A stretch of DNA of 64,000 nucleotides, from positions 372,001-436,000 of the forward strand of contig NZ_CP077094.1 of NCBI RefSeq assembly GCF_014269025.2, in the 5' to 3' direction. Under the pieces are notes generated by a model. It searched no databases. It was not told where the DNA came from and saw nothing but the letters and a program-made list of their open reading frames with translations. The first letter of the stretch is position 1, and each line of letters opens with the position of its first letter. The position numbers and the translations under genes were made by a program. Shown piece after piece: positions 34,243 through 43,616 of the stretch. The DNA comes from Pseudomonas promysalinigenes (GTDB lineage Bacteria > Pseudomonadota > Gammaproteobacteria > Pseudomonadales > Pseudomonadaceae).

Positions 34243-35526
34243 TTGTTTCGTTTAAATGCTGTTCGCGCGAGCCATTTCCTGCCTTCGCTGTTTCTATTAC
34301 TGGCTGGGCTTGCGGCGGCGTATGTGAGGGACCTTAGCGTTTTCTTCACTTCACTGTTCAACGTGCTTCCCACGCTGGTGCTGCTGCTCGGTGGTGCCTA
34401 TTGCGCTGTCTACCGCCGCCAGCGCGAGCTGTTTCTGATGGTCACGGTCTACATCGCCTACTTCCTGCTCGATACGCAGACCGACTACTACCGCGACAAC
34501 GGCCGCGTGCGTGAGGACGCCGCGGTGGTTTTCCACCTGGTGTGCTTGTTGCTGCCAGCCTTATATGGCCTGTTCGGTCTTTGGCAGGAGCGCACCCACC
34601 TGGCACAGGACCTGCTGGCCCGTTTTGCAGTGCTGTTCGCAGTCGGCAGCGTGGCACTGGCCTTGGAGCAGAGCTTTCCCCAGGCACTGCTGGGCTGGTT
34701 GGCCGAAATACGCTGGCCCTCATTGCATGGCCAGTGGATGAGCCTGATCCAGATGGTTTACCCGCTGTTTTTCCTGGTACTGGTGCTGCTGGTGGTTCAA
34801 TACCTGCGCGAGCCGCGGCCGTTGCATGCAGCGCAGCTGATCGGCTTGATCGGTATCTTCTGGATGCTGCCCAAGACGTTCATCCTGCCCTTCACCCTGA
34901 ACATCATGTGCAGCCAGGTGATGTTGATGATTGCCGCTGCGGTATCCCACGAGGCCTACCAGATGGCCTTTCGTGACGAACTGACCGGGCTACCTGGGCG
35001 CCGCGCGTTGAACGAGCGCATGCAGCGCCTTGGGCGCAACTACGTGATCGCAATGACCGACGTGGATCACTTCAAGAAATTCAACGACACCCACGGCCAC
35101 GATGTGGGTGACCAAGTGCTGCGCCTGGTCGCCAGTCGGTTGTCCAAGGTATCCGGGGGCGGGCGGGCTTACCGTTACGGGGGGGAAGAGTTCGCCTTGG
35201 TATTCGCTGGCAAGACGGCTGAAGAATGCGTGCCCCATGTAGAAGCGGTGCGTGAAATGATCGCCAACTACACGATGCATTTGCGAGACCAGAGCAACCG
35301 TCCGCAGGATGACACTGCCGGGCGCCAGCGACGCAGCGGCAGCGCGGGTGGCACGGTCTCGGTCACCATCAGCATCGGCGTGGCCGAGCGCCAGGCGGAG
35401 CACCGTAACCCGGAAGAAGTACTCAAGTGCGCCGACCAGGCGCTCTACAGTGCAAAGGGCGCGGGTCGTAACTGTGTCATGGTGCATGGTCAACAATCCC
35501 AGCGCGGAGCGGTGCGGATGTCGTGA
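34243..35526 (+). CDS. Membrane-anchored diguanylate cyclase
   Basis: A 427-aa protein with about seven membrane helices (residues about 10-230) and a C-terminal GGDEF domain (about 250-420). The active site is RYGGEEFALVF, a functional GGEEF variant. The RxxD allosteric I-site five residues before it is absent (SGGGRAYRY), so product inhibition is not expected. I choose the TTG at 34243: GGAG stands seven bases upstream, while a TTG at 34237 would be too close to it. The membrane sensor part is not a named family to me. It lies between the two dehydrogenase genes, with no obvious terminator on its own. Confidence 0.88.
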   Translation: MFRLNAVRASHFLPSLFLLLAGLAAAYVRDLSVFFTSLFNVLPTLVLLLGGAYCAVYRRQRELFLMVTVYIAYFLLDTQTDYYRDNGRVREDAAVVFHLVCLLLPALYGLFGLWQERTHLAQDLLARFAVLFAVGSVALALEQSFPQALLGWLAEIRWPSLHGQWMSLIQMVYPLFFLVLVLLVVQYLREPRPLHAAQLIGLIGIFWMLPKTFILPFTLNIMCSQVMLMIAAAVSHEAYQMAFRDELTGLPGRRALNERMQRLGRNYVIAMTDVDHFKKFNDTHGHDVGDQVLRLVASRLSKVSGGGRAYRYGGEEFALVFAGKTAEECVPHVEAVREMIANYTMHLRDQSNRPQDDTAGRQRRSGSAGGTVSVTISIGVAERQAEHRNPEEVLKCADQALYSAKGAGRNCVMVHGQQSQRGAVRMS

Positions 35527-35588
35527 CCATGATTGACCATACGGTCACTTGATGAACCTATGTCTCGCAAAAGTTGTTCGGTTACACT

Positions 35589-35614
35589 GGTTTCAACCCC
35601 GGGTTCCAACCCCG
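35589..35614 (+). repeat. Tandem 13-bp imperfect repeat
   Basis: GGTTTCAACCCCG (35589-35601) is followed at once by GGTTCCAACCCCG (35602-35614), one mismatch apart. It lies in the leader of the second dehydrogenase gene. A DNA-binding site is possible, but no regulator is suggested. Confidence 0.35.
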
Positions 35615-35660
35615 TGCCGCGGTCCCTGTGGCCGCTCCGACCGACCAGCGAGAGGTTGTC

Positions 35661-37439
35661 ATGGCTGAATATAAAGCGCCCCTGCGCGACATGCGCTTCG
35701 TACTGAATGAAGTCTTCAACGTGGCCGAACAGTGGGCGCAGTTGCCCGAACTGGCTGAAGCGGTCGATGCGGACACCGCCATGGCGGTGCTTGAAGAAGC
35801 CGGCAAAGTCACCAGCAAGAGCATTGCACCGCTCAGCCGCGCCGCTGACGAAGAGGGCTGCCGCTGGGACCAGGGTTCGGTGCATACGCCTGCCGGCTTC
35901 ATCGAAGCCTACAATACCTACGCCGAAGGCGGTTGGGTTGGCGTGGGCGGCGATCCGCAGTTTGGCGGCATGGGCATGCCCAAGGCGGTTTCGGCCCAGG
36001 TCGAAGAAATGGTCAACGCTGCGAGCCTGGCTTTTGGCCTGTACCCGATGTTGACCGCAGGTGCCTGCCTGTCGATCAACGCCCATGCCGATGAGGCGCT
36101 GAAGCACAAGTACCTGCCGAACATGTATGCCGGTGTCTGGGCCGGCTCCATGTGCCTGACCGAACCCCATGCGGGCACCGACCTGGGCATCATTCGCACC
36201 AAGGCCGAGCCCCAGGCCGATGGCAGCTACAAGGTCAGCGGTACCAAGATATTCATCACCGGCGGCGAGCACGACCTGACCGAGAACATCATCCATCTGG
36301 TGCTGGCCAAGCTGCCGGATGCACCAGCAGGGCCTAAGGGTATTTCGCTGTTCCTTGTGCCCAAGTTCCTGGTCAATGACGACGGTAGCCTAGGCTCGCG
36401 CAACCCGGCCACCTGTGGCTCCATCGAGCACAAAATGGGCATCCAAGCATCGGCCACCTGCGTGATGAACTTCGATGAAGCGGTCGGCTACATCGTCGGC
36501 GAGCCGAACAAGGGCCTGGCGGCCATGTTCACCATGATGAACTATGAGCGGCTGGGTGTGGGTATCCAGGGCTTGGCGTCGGCCGAGCGTTCCTACCAGA
36601 ACGCTGTGGAATACGCCCGTGATCGCCTGCAAAGCCGTGCGCCAACCGGGCCACAGGCCAAAGAGAAGGCTGCCGACCCGATCATCGTACACCCGGATGT
36701 GCGGCGCATGCTGTTGACCATGAAGGCGCTCATCGAAGGTGGGCGTGCCTTCTCCACCTACGTGGCCATGCAGCTCGATAGCGCCAAATACAGCGAAGAC
36801 CCGGCAACGCGCAAACGCAGCGAAGAACTGGTGGCGCTGCTGACACCCGTTGCCAAGGCGTTTCTAACCGACCTTGGCCTGGAATGCACAGTGCATGGCC
36901 AGCAGGTATTCGGGGGCCATGGTTACATTCGTGAATGGGGGCAGGAGCAACTGGTGCGCGATGTGCGTATCACCCAGATCTATGAAGGCACCAACGGTAT
37001 TCAGGCGTTGGACCTCATGGGGCGCAAGGTGGTGGCCAGCGGTGGCGCCTATTACAGGCTGTTCTCGGACGAGATCCGCCAGTTCGTTGCCAGCGCAGGC
37101 ACTGAACTGCAAGCCTTCACCAAACCCCTGAGCGCCAGCCTCGATCAGCTTGATGGCCTGACCGAGTGGGTACTGGAGCAGGCCAAAGCTAACCCGAATG
37201 AGATCGGCGCCGCTTCGGTTGAGTACCTGCATGCTTTCGGCTATGTGGCTTACGCTTACATGTGGGCCTTGATGGCACGTGCCGCCAAGGCTGCCGAGGG
37301 TGACGAGGCGTTCTATGCCGCCAAGCTGGGCACCGCGCAGTTCTACTTCGCGCGCTTGTTGCCGCGGGTAGAGTCATTGGTGGCTGCGGTGAAGGCAGGC
37401 AGTGAGTCGCTTTACCTGCTGGATGCAGAACAGTTTTGA
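35661..37439 (+). CDS. Acyl-CoA dehydrogenase, large FadE/AcdB-type (second copy)
   Basis: A 592-aa paralogue of the protein encoded at 32226. The start MAEYKAPLRDMRFVLNEVFN (35661) has AGAGG before it. It shares CLTEPHAGTDLGIIRTKA, KIFITGGEHDLTENIIHL and the QIYEGTNGIQALDLMGR region with the likely catalytic Glu. Unlike its neighbour it has no clear PsrA site upstream, only a short tandem repeat. The two genes probably arose by duplication and may differ in chain-length preference. The gene ends about 30 bp before the GacA box of rsmY. Confidence 0.92.
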   Translation: MAEYKAPLRDMRFVLNEVFNVAEQWAQLPELAEAVDADTAMAVLEEAGKVTSKSIAPLSRAADEEGCRWDQGSVHTPAGFIEAYNTYAEGGWVGVGGDPQFGGMGMPKAVSAQVEEMVNAASLAFGLYPMLTAGACLSINAHADEALKHKYLPNMYAGVWAGSMCLTEPHAGTDLGIIRTKAEPQADGSYKVSGTKIFITGGEHDLTENIIHLVLAKLPDAPAGPKGISLFLVPKFLVNDDGSLGSRNPATCGSIEHKMGIQASATCVMNFDEAVGYIVGEPNKGLAAMFTMMNYERLGVGIQGLASAERSYQNAVEYARDRLQSRAPTGPQAKEKAADPIIVHPDVRRMLLTMKALIEGGRAFSTYVAMQLDSAKYSEDPATRKRSEELVALLTPVAKAFLTDLGLECTVHGQQVFGGHGYIREWGQEQLVRDVRITQIYEGTNGIQALDLMGRKVVASGGAYYRLFSDEIRQFVASAGTELQAFTKPLSASLDQLDGLTEWVLEQAKANPNEIGAASVEYLHAFGYVAYAYMWALMARAAKAAEGDEAFYAAKLGTAQFYFARLLPRVESLVAAVKAGSESLYLLDAEQF

Positions 37440-37468
37440 GGTTGAAAGTATTTCAAAAACCTACGGCG

Positions 37469-37486
37469 TGTAAGCTTTCTCCTACA
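37469..37486 (+). promoter_or_regulatory. GacA upstream activating sequence of rsmY
   Basis: TGTAAGCTTTCTCCTACA matches the GacA box TGTAAG-N6-CTTACA with a single mismatch. Its centre is about 65 bases upstream of the predicted rsmY start, the normal spacing. A -10-like TAATCT lies at 37532-37537. Confidence 0.85.
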
Positions 37487-37540
37487 CAACGTAGTGACTT
37501 TTCGCTACTGGCGTCAGATTGGATCCACGGTTAATCTTTG

Positions 37541-37670
37541 TTCATGGACGTTGCGCAGGAAGCGCAAAGGACAGAACAGGGACAACGAAGGATTACCTGC
37601 CAGGAAGGTGGGACGATAGGGATGTCATAGGGAAACAGTCTAGAGAACCCCGCTTCGGCGGGGTTTTCTT
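37541..37670 (+). ncRNA. rsmY: Regulatory small RNA RsmY (antagonist of RsmA/RsmE)
   Basis: This is the GacA-controlled sRNA that sequesters the translational repressors RsmA/RsmE. The transcript carries about nine GGA motifs. The first lies in the loop of the hairpin TTGCGC-AGGAA-GCGCAA near 37551, as in known RsmY. Further GGA loops are ACCT-GCCAGGA-AGGT and GAC-gatagggat-GTC. It ends in a strong terminator, stem AACCCCGC/GCGGGGTT with a TTCG loop and TTTT (37646-37670). The GacA box and -10 sit at the right distances. It lies between an acyl-CoA dehydrogenase and a LysR gene, as in P. putida KT2440 (memory). The exact 5' end is uncertain by a few bases. Confidence 0.92.
37646..37670 (+). 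terminator. Terminator of rsmY
   Basis: Stem AACCCCGC (37646-37653) pairs with GCGGGGTT (37658-37665) over a TTCG tetraloop, followed by T-rich sequence. It ends 15 bp before the convergent LysR gene stop. Confidence 0.92.
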
Positions 37671-37684
37671 CGTCTGCGTGATTC

Positions 37685-38608
37685 TCAGCCAAGCACCTCC
37701 AGTGGTGATGCGCCCGGTTGGCGTGGGTCGGTTTCTTCTTCCAGCAATGTGCGCAGCAGCTCCACCGACGCCTGCTGGCGCTGTGCGTCGCGGTAAACCA
37801 GGCCAACCTCGAGCGGTACCCGCGGCTCGCTCAGCGGTTTCCATAACAAACTTTGTTGGTCGTCGGCGGCGTCCTTGGCACGCCCCGGCAGAATGGTCGC
37901 CAGCGCCGTATGGGCCAAGCTGTCGAGGATCCCCGCCATGTTGTTCATCTCGGCTTGTACCTGTGGCCGACGGCCCTGGGCGGCGAGTTGATCTTTCCAG
38001 ATCTGACGGATCTGGAACTCTTCCCCCAGCATCAGCATGGGCAATTCGGCAGCCTGCTTAAGGGATACCTTCTTGAAGTCCTTCAGCGGATGAGTAGCCG
38101 GTATCACAACCTGCAGCTCGTCTTCGTACAGCAGCAAGCCATGCAGCCCTGGCTGGCGGGGTGGCAGGTAGCTGATGCCGATATCCAGGTTGCCATTGAG
38201 CAGCCGCCGTTCGATTTCCAGCCCCGATAACTCGTAGATCTGTACCACCAGGTGCGGCTGGGCTTTGCGTAGCCGTTCCAGCAGTTGCGGTATCAGGCTC
38301 GGCCTGACGGTTTGCAAGACGCCGATGGCCAGCGTGCGCAGTGACTGGCCTTTGAAGTTGCGCATGGCCTCATGGGCTCGCTGCAAGCCATCGAGCAATG
38401 GCAACGCATGGTTATAAAGCGTGTGCGCAGCAAGGGTGGGCAACAAGCGTTTGTTGCTGCGCTCGAACAGGCTCAGATCCAGGCTATGTTCCAACTGGCG
38501 GATCTGTTGCGATAGCGCCGGTTGCGACAGGGACAAGCGTTCGGCGGCACGCCCAACATGGCCCTCTTCATACACCGCGACGAAATAACGCAGCTGTCGA
38601 AAATCCAT
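37685..38608 (-). CDS. LysR-type transcriptional regulator
   Basis: A 307-aa LysR regulator. The N-terminal helix-turn-helix is MDFRQLRYFVAVYEEGHVGRAAERLSLSQPALSQQI, and the effector-binding domain covers about residues 90-300. It is of the CynR/CbbR-like branch by eye; no inducer can be assigned. It faces the rsmY terminator with a 14-bp gap and is divergent from the class III aminotransferase gene. A 20-bp palindrome in the shared upstream region (38693-38712) is a good candidate for its own operator and a control point for the aminotransferase. Confidence 0.92.
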   Translation of the reverse strand: MDFRQLRYFVAVYEEGHVGRAAERLSLSQPALSQQIRQLEHSLDLSLFERSNKRLLPTLAAHTLYNHALPLLDGLQRAHEAMRNFKGQSLRTLAIGVLQTVRPSLIPQLLERLRKAQPHLVVQIYELSGLEIERRLLNGNLDIGISYLPPRQPGLHGLLLYEDELQVVIPATHPLKDFKKVSLKQAAELPMLMLGEEFQIRQIWKDQLAAQGRRPQVQAEMNNMAGILDSLAHTALATILPGRAKDAADDQQSLLWKPLSEPRVPLEVGLVYRDAQRQQASVELLRTLLEEETDPRQPGASPLEVLG

Positions 38609-38692
38609 AAGCGATACTTATCTAAAAAGCTGGGAAAACGAAATGGCCGCAAAGCCTGTCGAGGCCTAGTCTATCGCCGTATTACAACGGGT

Positions 38693-38712
38693 TACAGCAA
38701 TCGGTTGCTGTA
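38693..38712. promoter_or_regulatory. Perfect palindrome in the LysR/aminotransferase divergent region
   Basis: TACAGCAA (38693-38700), TCGG, TTGCTGTA (38705-38712): perfect 8-bp arms. It lies 85 bp upstream of the LysR gene and 102 bp upstream of the aminotransferase gene, a classic place for a LysR recognition site. No direct proof. Confidence 0.5.
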
Positions 38713-38813
38713 TTGTTACCTCGTTTGAAAAACACTTTTGATAGGCACGACAAAATAATTCAGGCCGGCTGCTTTAGCGACACTGGCCGCTTCTGTGATT
38801 GGTTGGAGCCCCG

Positions 38814-40094
38814 ATGAACTTGTTCAACCTGCGCCGCTCGGCCCCTGCCGCGGTTGCTGAGCCCAAGCGTGCACCGGTGGCGCAGGCCCATCCAAAAGTG
38901 CCGGCGCGCACTTACCTCATGCCGAGTACCGAACATGCGCGGCAGGTGTTCGTACGTGGCCAGGGTTCCTGGCTTTGGGACAGCGAAGGGCACGCTTACC
39001 TGGATTTCACCCAGGGTGGCGCGGTCAACAGCCTTGGGCATAGCCCGTCGGCGCTGGTGAAGGCCCTGTCTAACCAGGCCCAGGCCTTGATCAATCCAGG
39101 GGTCGGCTACCATAGCCATGGCTTGCTAGCGTTGGTGGAGCGCCTGTGCCAGAGCACTGGCAGCGACCAGGCCTACCTGCTCAACAGCGGTGCCGAAGCC
39201 TGTGAAGGTGCTATCAAGCTGGCGCGCAAGTGGGGCCAATTGCACCGTAACGGCGCCTACCACATCATCACCGCCAACCAGGCCTGCCACGGCCGTAGCC
39301 TGGGCGCGCTTTCGGCTTCCGACCCGCTGGCGTGCAACCGCTGCGAACCAGGTCTGCCCGGCTTCAGCAAGGTGCCATTCAATGATCTGGCGGCGCTGCA
39401 TGCCGCCGTCGATTCGCGCACCGTGGCGATCATGCTCGAGCCGATTCAAGGCGAGGCCGGGGTTATCCCGGCGACCCGCGAGTACCTGCAAGGCGTGCAA
39501 AAGCTCTGCCGTGAACTCGGCATCCTGCTGATTCTCGATGAAGTTCAAACCGGCATTGGCCGCTGCGGCGCGTTGCTGGCCGAGCAAACCTTTGGCGTGC
39601 GCGCCGACATCGTCACCCTCGGCAAAGGCTTGGGTGCAGGGGTCCCACTGGCCGCTTTGCTGGCCCGTGGCACGGCCTGCTGTGCTGAACCAGGCGAGCT
39701 GGAAGGTAGCCATCACGGCAATGCGCTGATGAGCGCCGCCGGCCTGGCGGTGCTCGATACGGTGCTGGAGCCGGGCTTCTTCGAGCAGGTGCAAGACAGT
39801 GGCCGGCATTTGCGCGATGGCTTGGCTCGCCTGGCCGGCCGCTACGGCCAGGGGCAGGTGCGCGGGCAGGGCCTGCTGTGGGCCCTGCAACTGCAGGATA
39901 ACCTCGCCAAAGAGCTGGTTGCAGCCGCTTTGCACGAAGGCTTGCTGCTCAATGCCGCGCAACCTGACGTGGTGCGTTTCTCCCCGGCATTGACGGTGAG
40001 CAAGGGCAACATCGATGAAATGCTCCTGCGCCTGGCACGGGCGTTCGCTCGCTTGCACACCCAACAGCAAGCTGGCGGCCGGGTACCTGCCTGA
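38814..40094 (+). CDS. Class III PLP-dependent aminotransferase (ArgD-like)
   Basis: A 426-aa aminotransferase of the acetylornithine/GABA/4-aminobutyrate group. The PLP lysine is in IVTLGKGLGAGVP, the aldimine-partner motif ILDEVQTGIGRCG precedes it, and NSGAEACEGAIKLAR is the phosphate-binding part. The N-terminus carries about 35 extra residues rich in Ala and Pro before the fold. GGAG six bases before the ATG supports 38814. The exact substrate is not decided by sequence; a diamine or omega-amino-acid is plausible. It is divergent from a LysR gene and followed by a strong terminator. Confidence 0.88.
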   Translation: MNLFNLRRSAPAAVAEPKRAPVAQAHPKVPARTYLMPSTEHARQVFVRGQGSWLWDSEGHAYLDFTQGGAVNSLGHSPSALVKALSNQAQALINPGVGYHSHGLLALVERLCQSTGSDQAYLLNSGAEACEGAIKLARKWGQLHRNGAYHIITANQACHGRSLGALSASDPLACNRCEPGLPGFSKVPFNDLAALHAAVDSRTVAIMLEPIQGEAGVIPATREYLQGVQKLCRELGILLILDEVQTGIGRCGALLAEQTFGVRADIVTLGKGLGAGVPLAALLARGTACCAEPGELEGSHHGNALMSAAGLAVLDTVLEPGFFEQVQDSGRHLRDGLARLAGRYGQGQVRGQGLLWALQLQDNLAKELVAAALHEGLLLNAAQPDVVRFSPALTVSKGNIDEMLLRLARAFARLHTQQQAGGRVPA

Positions 40095-40131
40095 TCTCGA
40101 ATTCAACGAACCGTCTAGCGTTCCTGCGCAT

Positions 40132-40170
40132 CGCCCCGTGCCTGTTTCATTTGGCCGGGGCGTTTTTTTT
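40132..40170 (+). terminator. Rho-independent terminator of the aminotransferase gene
   Basis: Arms CGCCCCG (40132-40138) and CGGGGCG (40156-40162), followed by T8 (40163-40170). A clear terminator with a large loop. Confidence 0.9.
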
Positions 40171-40233
40171 ACCTGCGGAACCTCTGGGATGCGCGGCTAG
40201 TCTTTGGTGTAACCCCTTTAAGGAGAAACCCGC

Positions 40234-40392
40234 ATGGACTTTATTCGCATCATCATCGCCATTATCCTGCCGCCGCTGGGTGTGTTTTTGCAGGTGGGTT
40301 TTGGCGGGGCATTCTGGCTGAACATCCTACTGACTCTGCTGGGCTACATCCCAGGCATCGTGCATGCGGTCTACATCATCGCCAAACGCTGA
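40234..40392 (+). CDS. YqaE/Pmp3-family small membrane protein
   Basis: A 52-aa protein, MDFIRIIIAIILPPLGVFLQ and onward, ending HAVYIIAKR. It has two hydrophobic helices joined by a short GGAFWLN turn, the hallmark of the Pmp3/YqaE proteolipids, which help maintain membrane potential under stress in eukaryotes and are widespread in bacteria. AAGGAG lies eight bases before the ATG. The small size makes it easy to miss. It stands alone between two convergent units. Confidence 0.88.
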   Translation: MDFIRIIIAIILPPLGVFLQVGFGGAFWLNILLTLLGYIPGIVHAVYIIAKR

Positions 40393-40402
40393 GTGTGCCG
40401 GG

Positions 40403-40421
40403 GGCGCCGCCAGGCGGCGCC
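40403..40421. terminator. Hairpin between convergent yqaE-like and pqqH genes
   Basis: GGCGCCGCC (40403-40411), A, GGCGGCGCC (40413-40421) is a perfect G+C hairpin in the 39-base gap between the two stop codons. It has no T-run, so it may act as a bidirectional pause or rho-assisted terminator. Confidence 0.5.
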
Positions 40422-40431
40422 ACGCCGGCTG

Positions 40432-42255
40432 TCAGCCTTCAAGTACGCGGCAATAGAACTTCCATTCCTCTTCCAGCGCATGTGCCAGGTTTTCGGCCTT
40501 GCGCAAACCGTGCCGTTCGCCAGCATAGAAATGCCCCGAGGCTTCGACGCCATTGGCCTGCAACGCCTGCAGCATTGAACGGGTCTGCTCCGGCACCACC
40601 ACTGCATCCAGCTCGCCCTGGAAAAAGATCACCGGCACATTGATGCGTGAGGCGTGCAGCAAGGGCGTGCGCTGGCGGTAACGTTCAGCATCGCGTTGCG
40701 GGTCACCGATCAGCCAGTCCAAATAATCGGCTTCGAACTTGTGCGTGGCGTGGCCCAAAGCAATTGGGTCGCTGACTCCATAAAGGCTGGCGCCGGCCCT
40801 GAACACGTCGTGGAACGCCAATGCGCACAAGGTGGTGTAACCCCCAGCGCTGCCACCGCGGATGAACGCTTTGCCAGCGTCGATCAGGCCTCTGTGAGCC
40901 AAATACTCGACGGCGGCGCAGGCATCCTGGACATCGCTTTGGCCCCAACGCAGGTGCAGCGCCTGGCGGTAAGCCCGACCGTAGCCGCTACTGCCACGGT
41001 AATTCAGGTCGGCTACGGCAAAGCCGCGCTGGGTCCAGTATTGAATACGCGGATCGAGCACGGGGTAGCAGGCTGAAGTCGGGCCGCCATGGATGAATAC
41101 CAGCAGCGGGGCAGCGCCTTTGATGCCGTGGGCCGGGTAGAAAAAGCCGTGGGCAAATGCATCACCGCTTGGGTAATGGATCGACTGTGGCAGGCTGATC
41201 TGCTCGGCGGGCAGCACCTCGCTGCCGCCAGCCAATACGCTGACTTCATGGTTGGTTCGGTTGATGGTGATCACTGCCGCAGGGCTGATCGGCGAAGCGG
41301 CGACGGCATACAGCTGCTCGCCGTCCATGGCCAAGTGGCGGAACCGGGTGTAGGCACTGGCGAAGCGTTCCAAGCGGCCTTGTTCATCACGCAAGCCCAG
41401 TTGCCCGATGCCGCCTTCGAACCAAGTGGCCAAGTAGTGCTCGCGGCTGATGGGCAGCCAGGTGCTGTTGCCCAGTTGCCACGGGGCGCTGGCATGGTCC
41501 GCCGGCTCAGCGGCAAGTGCTTGCCAGTTGCCGTCGACCTCGCCCCAGGGCTGCCAGAAACCATTGCGATCAGACAGGCAGTACAACAGCCCGTCAGCAT
41601 CAAAACGCGGTTGTTGCAGCGATTCATCTGCGCCGGCAACGCACTGCGCGGGGCCCCAGTTACCGGTTGTGTCGCGTTGCCTGCACATCAGCCGGGTGAC
41701 GGTCCACGGTTGTGCCGGGCGGTCCCACTCGATCCACGCCAGGCGCTGGCCGTCGCTGCTGACCGTCGGTGAGGCGTAAAAGTCGGCGCCCTCGGCGAGC
41801 ACTTGGCGGGTAGTTTCATCCCATGCCACCAGGCGATGCTCAACCTGTTGGCCATGGCGCTCCTCAACGGCCAATACCTGGCCGTTGTGCCACTGCAGAT
41901 CACCATAACGACAGGCGTCTTCGTTACTCAGGGGCCGTGGTGCAGTACCCGCAAGGCTCTGGGTGTACACCTGCTGGTCCTTTTCGTTGACGAACAGCAG
42001 GCCGTCGCCGCCCAGGCAGAAGCTGCCGCCACCATACTCGTACACGCGGCTGCGCACGCTGAAGCCATCAGGCGTCAGGCACCGCGCCTGGTGGTCACGC
42101 CAGTGCCAGATGCGGCAGGCGCCATCGGCTGGGCGGAACTCGTTCCAGAACAGGCCCTGTTCATTGACCTTGAGGTCTGCGAAGTCGGTGCCAGCGGCGA
42201 CAGCCTGGGCGGCACTGAAATCAGCCGCGGGCGATGACACGGGAATTGCGCTCAT
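40432..42255 (-). CDS. pqqH: S9-family prolyl-oligopeptidase-like peptidase, PqqH-type
   Basis: A 607-aa serine peptidase of the S9 family. The catalytic triad is visible: Ser in RGGSAGGYT, Asp in [11 protein letters not shown] and His in GERHGLRK. The N-terminal half is the beta-propeller that gates the site. It overlaps pqqE by 35 bp and is the last gene of the operon, as pqqH is in P. aeruginosa. A role in trimming PqqA peptides is suspected but not settled, and pqqF is a separate protease here. Confidence 0.85.
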   Translation of the reverse strand: MSAIPVSSPAADFSAAQAVAAGTDFADLKVNEQGLFWNEFRPADGACRIWHWRDHQARCLTPDGFSVRSRVYEYGGGSFCLGGDGLLFVNEKDQQVYTQSLAGTAPRPLSNEDACRYGDLQWHNGQVLAVEERHGQQVEHRLVAWDETTRQVLAEGADFYASPTVSSDGQRLAWIEWDRPAQPWTVTRLMCRQRDTTGNWGPAQCVAGADESLQQPRFDADGLLYCLSDRNGFWQPWGEVDGNWQALAAEPADHASAPWQLGNSTWLPISREHYLATWFEGGIGQLGLRDEQGRLERFASAYTRFRHLAMDGEQLYAVAASPISPAAVITINRTNHEVSVLAGGSEVLPAEQISLPQSIHYPSGDAFAHGFFYPAHGIKGAAPLLVFIHGGPTSACYPVLDPRIQYWTQRGFAVADLNYRGSSGYGRAYRQALHLRWGQSDVQDACAAVEYLAHRGLIDAGKAFIRGGSAGGYTTLCALAFHDVFRAGASLYGVSDPIALGHATHKFEADYLDWLIGDPQRDAERYRQRTPLLHASRINVPVIFFQGELDAVVVPEQTRSMLQALQANGVEASGHFYAGERHGLRKAENLAHALEEEWKFYCRVLEG

Positions 42256-43369
42256 TGCGGAAAGTCATCTCTTCGATGGCGAGTTGGGCAGTTTCTGCCT
42301 CTTCGCGAGCCTTGAGGATGATGCCGTGGTCGGCCGACTTGGCGCACACCGGGTCGGCATTGCTGGCATCGCCTGTGAGCATGAAGGCTTGACAGCGGCA
42401 GCCGCCGAAGTCCTTTTCCTTCTCGTCGCACGAACGGCAAGGCTCGGGCATCCAGTCGTATCCACGGAAGCGATTGAAGCCGAACGAGTCGTACCAGATG
42501 TGATGCAGGTCGTGGTCGCGCACATTGGGGAACTGCACCGGCAACTGGCGCGCGCCGTGGCAGGGCAGGGCGGTGCCGTCGGGCGTGATGGTCAGGAACA
42601 GGCTGCCCCAGCCGTTCATGCAAGCCTTGGGTCGCTCTTCATAGTAATCCGGGGTCACGAAGATCAGCTTGCAAGGGTTGCCCTGGGCTTTGAGCTTGGC
42701 CCGGTATTCGTTGGTGATACGTTCGGCGCGCTCAAGCTGCGCACGAGTGGGCAGCAGGCCCAGACGGTTGAGATGGGCCCAGCCATAGAATTGGCAGGTG
42801 GCAAGCTCGACGAAGTCTGCCTCAAGCGCAATGCACAGCTCGATGATGCGGTCGATTTTGTCGATGTTGTGCCGGTGGGTAACGAAGTTGAGCACCATCG
42901 GGTAGCCGTGGGCCTTCACTGCACGGGCCATTTCCAGCTTCTGAGCGAAGGCTTTTTTCGAGCCGGCGAGCAAGTTGTTGACCTGCTCGTCACTGGCTTG
43001 GAAGCTGATCTGGATATGGTCCAGGCCGGCTTGCTTGAAAGCGGCGATGCGCGCTTCGGTCAGGCCAATGCCCGAGGTGATCAGGTTGGTGTAGTAGCCC
43101 AGTCGGCGGGCCTCACCGATAAGCTCTGCAAGGTCCTGGCGCACCAGCGGTTCGCCACCGGAGAAACCGATTTGCGCAGCGCCCATCTCGCGGGCCTCGG
43201 CCATCACCTTGAACCATTGCGCAGTGCTCAGCTCCTGGCCCTGGGCGGCGAAGTCCAGCGGGTTGGAGCAATACGGGCACTGCAGCGGGCAGCGGTAGGT
43301 GAGCTCGGCCAGCAGCCACAGCGGCAGGCCGACCGGCACTTCAGGCGAGGGTGATCCAGTGTTCGGCAC
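42221..43369 (-). CDS. pqqE: PQQ biosynthesis radical-SAM protein PqqE
   Basis: PqqE forms the C-C bond between Glu and Tyr in the PqqA precursor, the first committed step. The CxxxCxxC radical-SAM motif is [11 protein letters not shown]. The SPASM-type auxiliary cysteines are near the end ([16 protein letters not shown]). I start at the GTG at 43369 because GGAGG stands six bases upstream; it overlaps pqqD by 29 bp and yields 382 aa. A GTG at 43339 is the alternative, without a good ribosome-binding site. The whole order pqqABCDE is complete here. Confidence 0.93.
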   Translation of the reverse strand: MPNTGSPSPEVPVGLPLWLLAELTYRCPLQCPYCSNPLDFAAQGQELSTAQWFKVMAEAREMGAAQIGFSGGEPLVRQDLAELIGEARRLGYYTNLITSGIGLTEARIAAFKQAGLDHIQISFQASDEQVNNLLAGSKKAFAQKLEMARAVKAHGYPMVLNFVTHRHNIDKIDRIIELCIALEADFVELATCQFYGWAHLNRLGLLPTRAQLERAERITNEYRAKLKAQGNPCKLIFVTPDYYEERPKACMNGWGSLFLTITPDGTALPCHGARQLPVQFPNVRDHDLHHIWYDSFGFNRFRGYDWMPEPCRSCDEKEKDFGGCRCQAFMLTGDASNADPVCAKSADHGIILKAREEAETAQLAIEEMTFRNERNSRVIARG

Positions 43370-43616
43370 GGGCCACCTCCATGAATTGCTCAATGTCGTC
43401 AGCGACCTCGGGCACACCAGGAAATTGCTGTTCGAGTTCGGCGATGATTGCCGCCACATCACGCTTGCCGTCGATCAACCCACCGATCAGGCTGGCGCTT
43501 TCGTTGAGCTTGATCATGCCCTCTGGGTACAAGAGCACGTGGCCTTTCTGCGCCGGTTCGTACTGGAAGCGGTAGCCAGGGCGCCAGTTTGGCACTTGGT
43601 TACGTTGCAAGCTCAT
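43341..43616 (-). CDS. pqqD: PqqA peptide chaperone PqqD
   Basis: PqqD binds the PqqA peptide and presents it to PqqE; it is the prototype RiPP recognition element. The 91-aa product [20 protein letters not shown] and onward has the typical winged-helix pattern ([28 protein letters not shown]). Start ATG at 43616 lies inside the pqqC stop (ATGA). A longer upstream frame is not supported. The length agrees with the family. Confidence 0.94.
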   Translation of the reverse strand: MSLQRNQVPNWRPGYRFQYEPAQKGHVLLYPEGMIKLNESASLIGGLIDGKRDVAAIIAELEQQFPGVPEVADDIEQFMEVARAEHWITLA

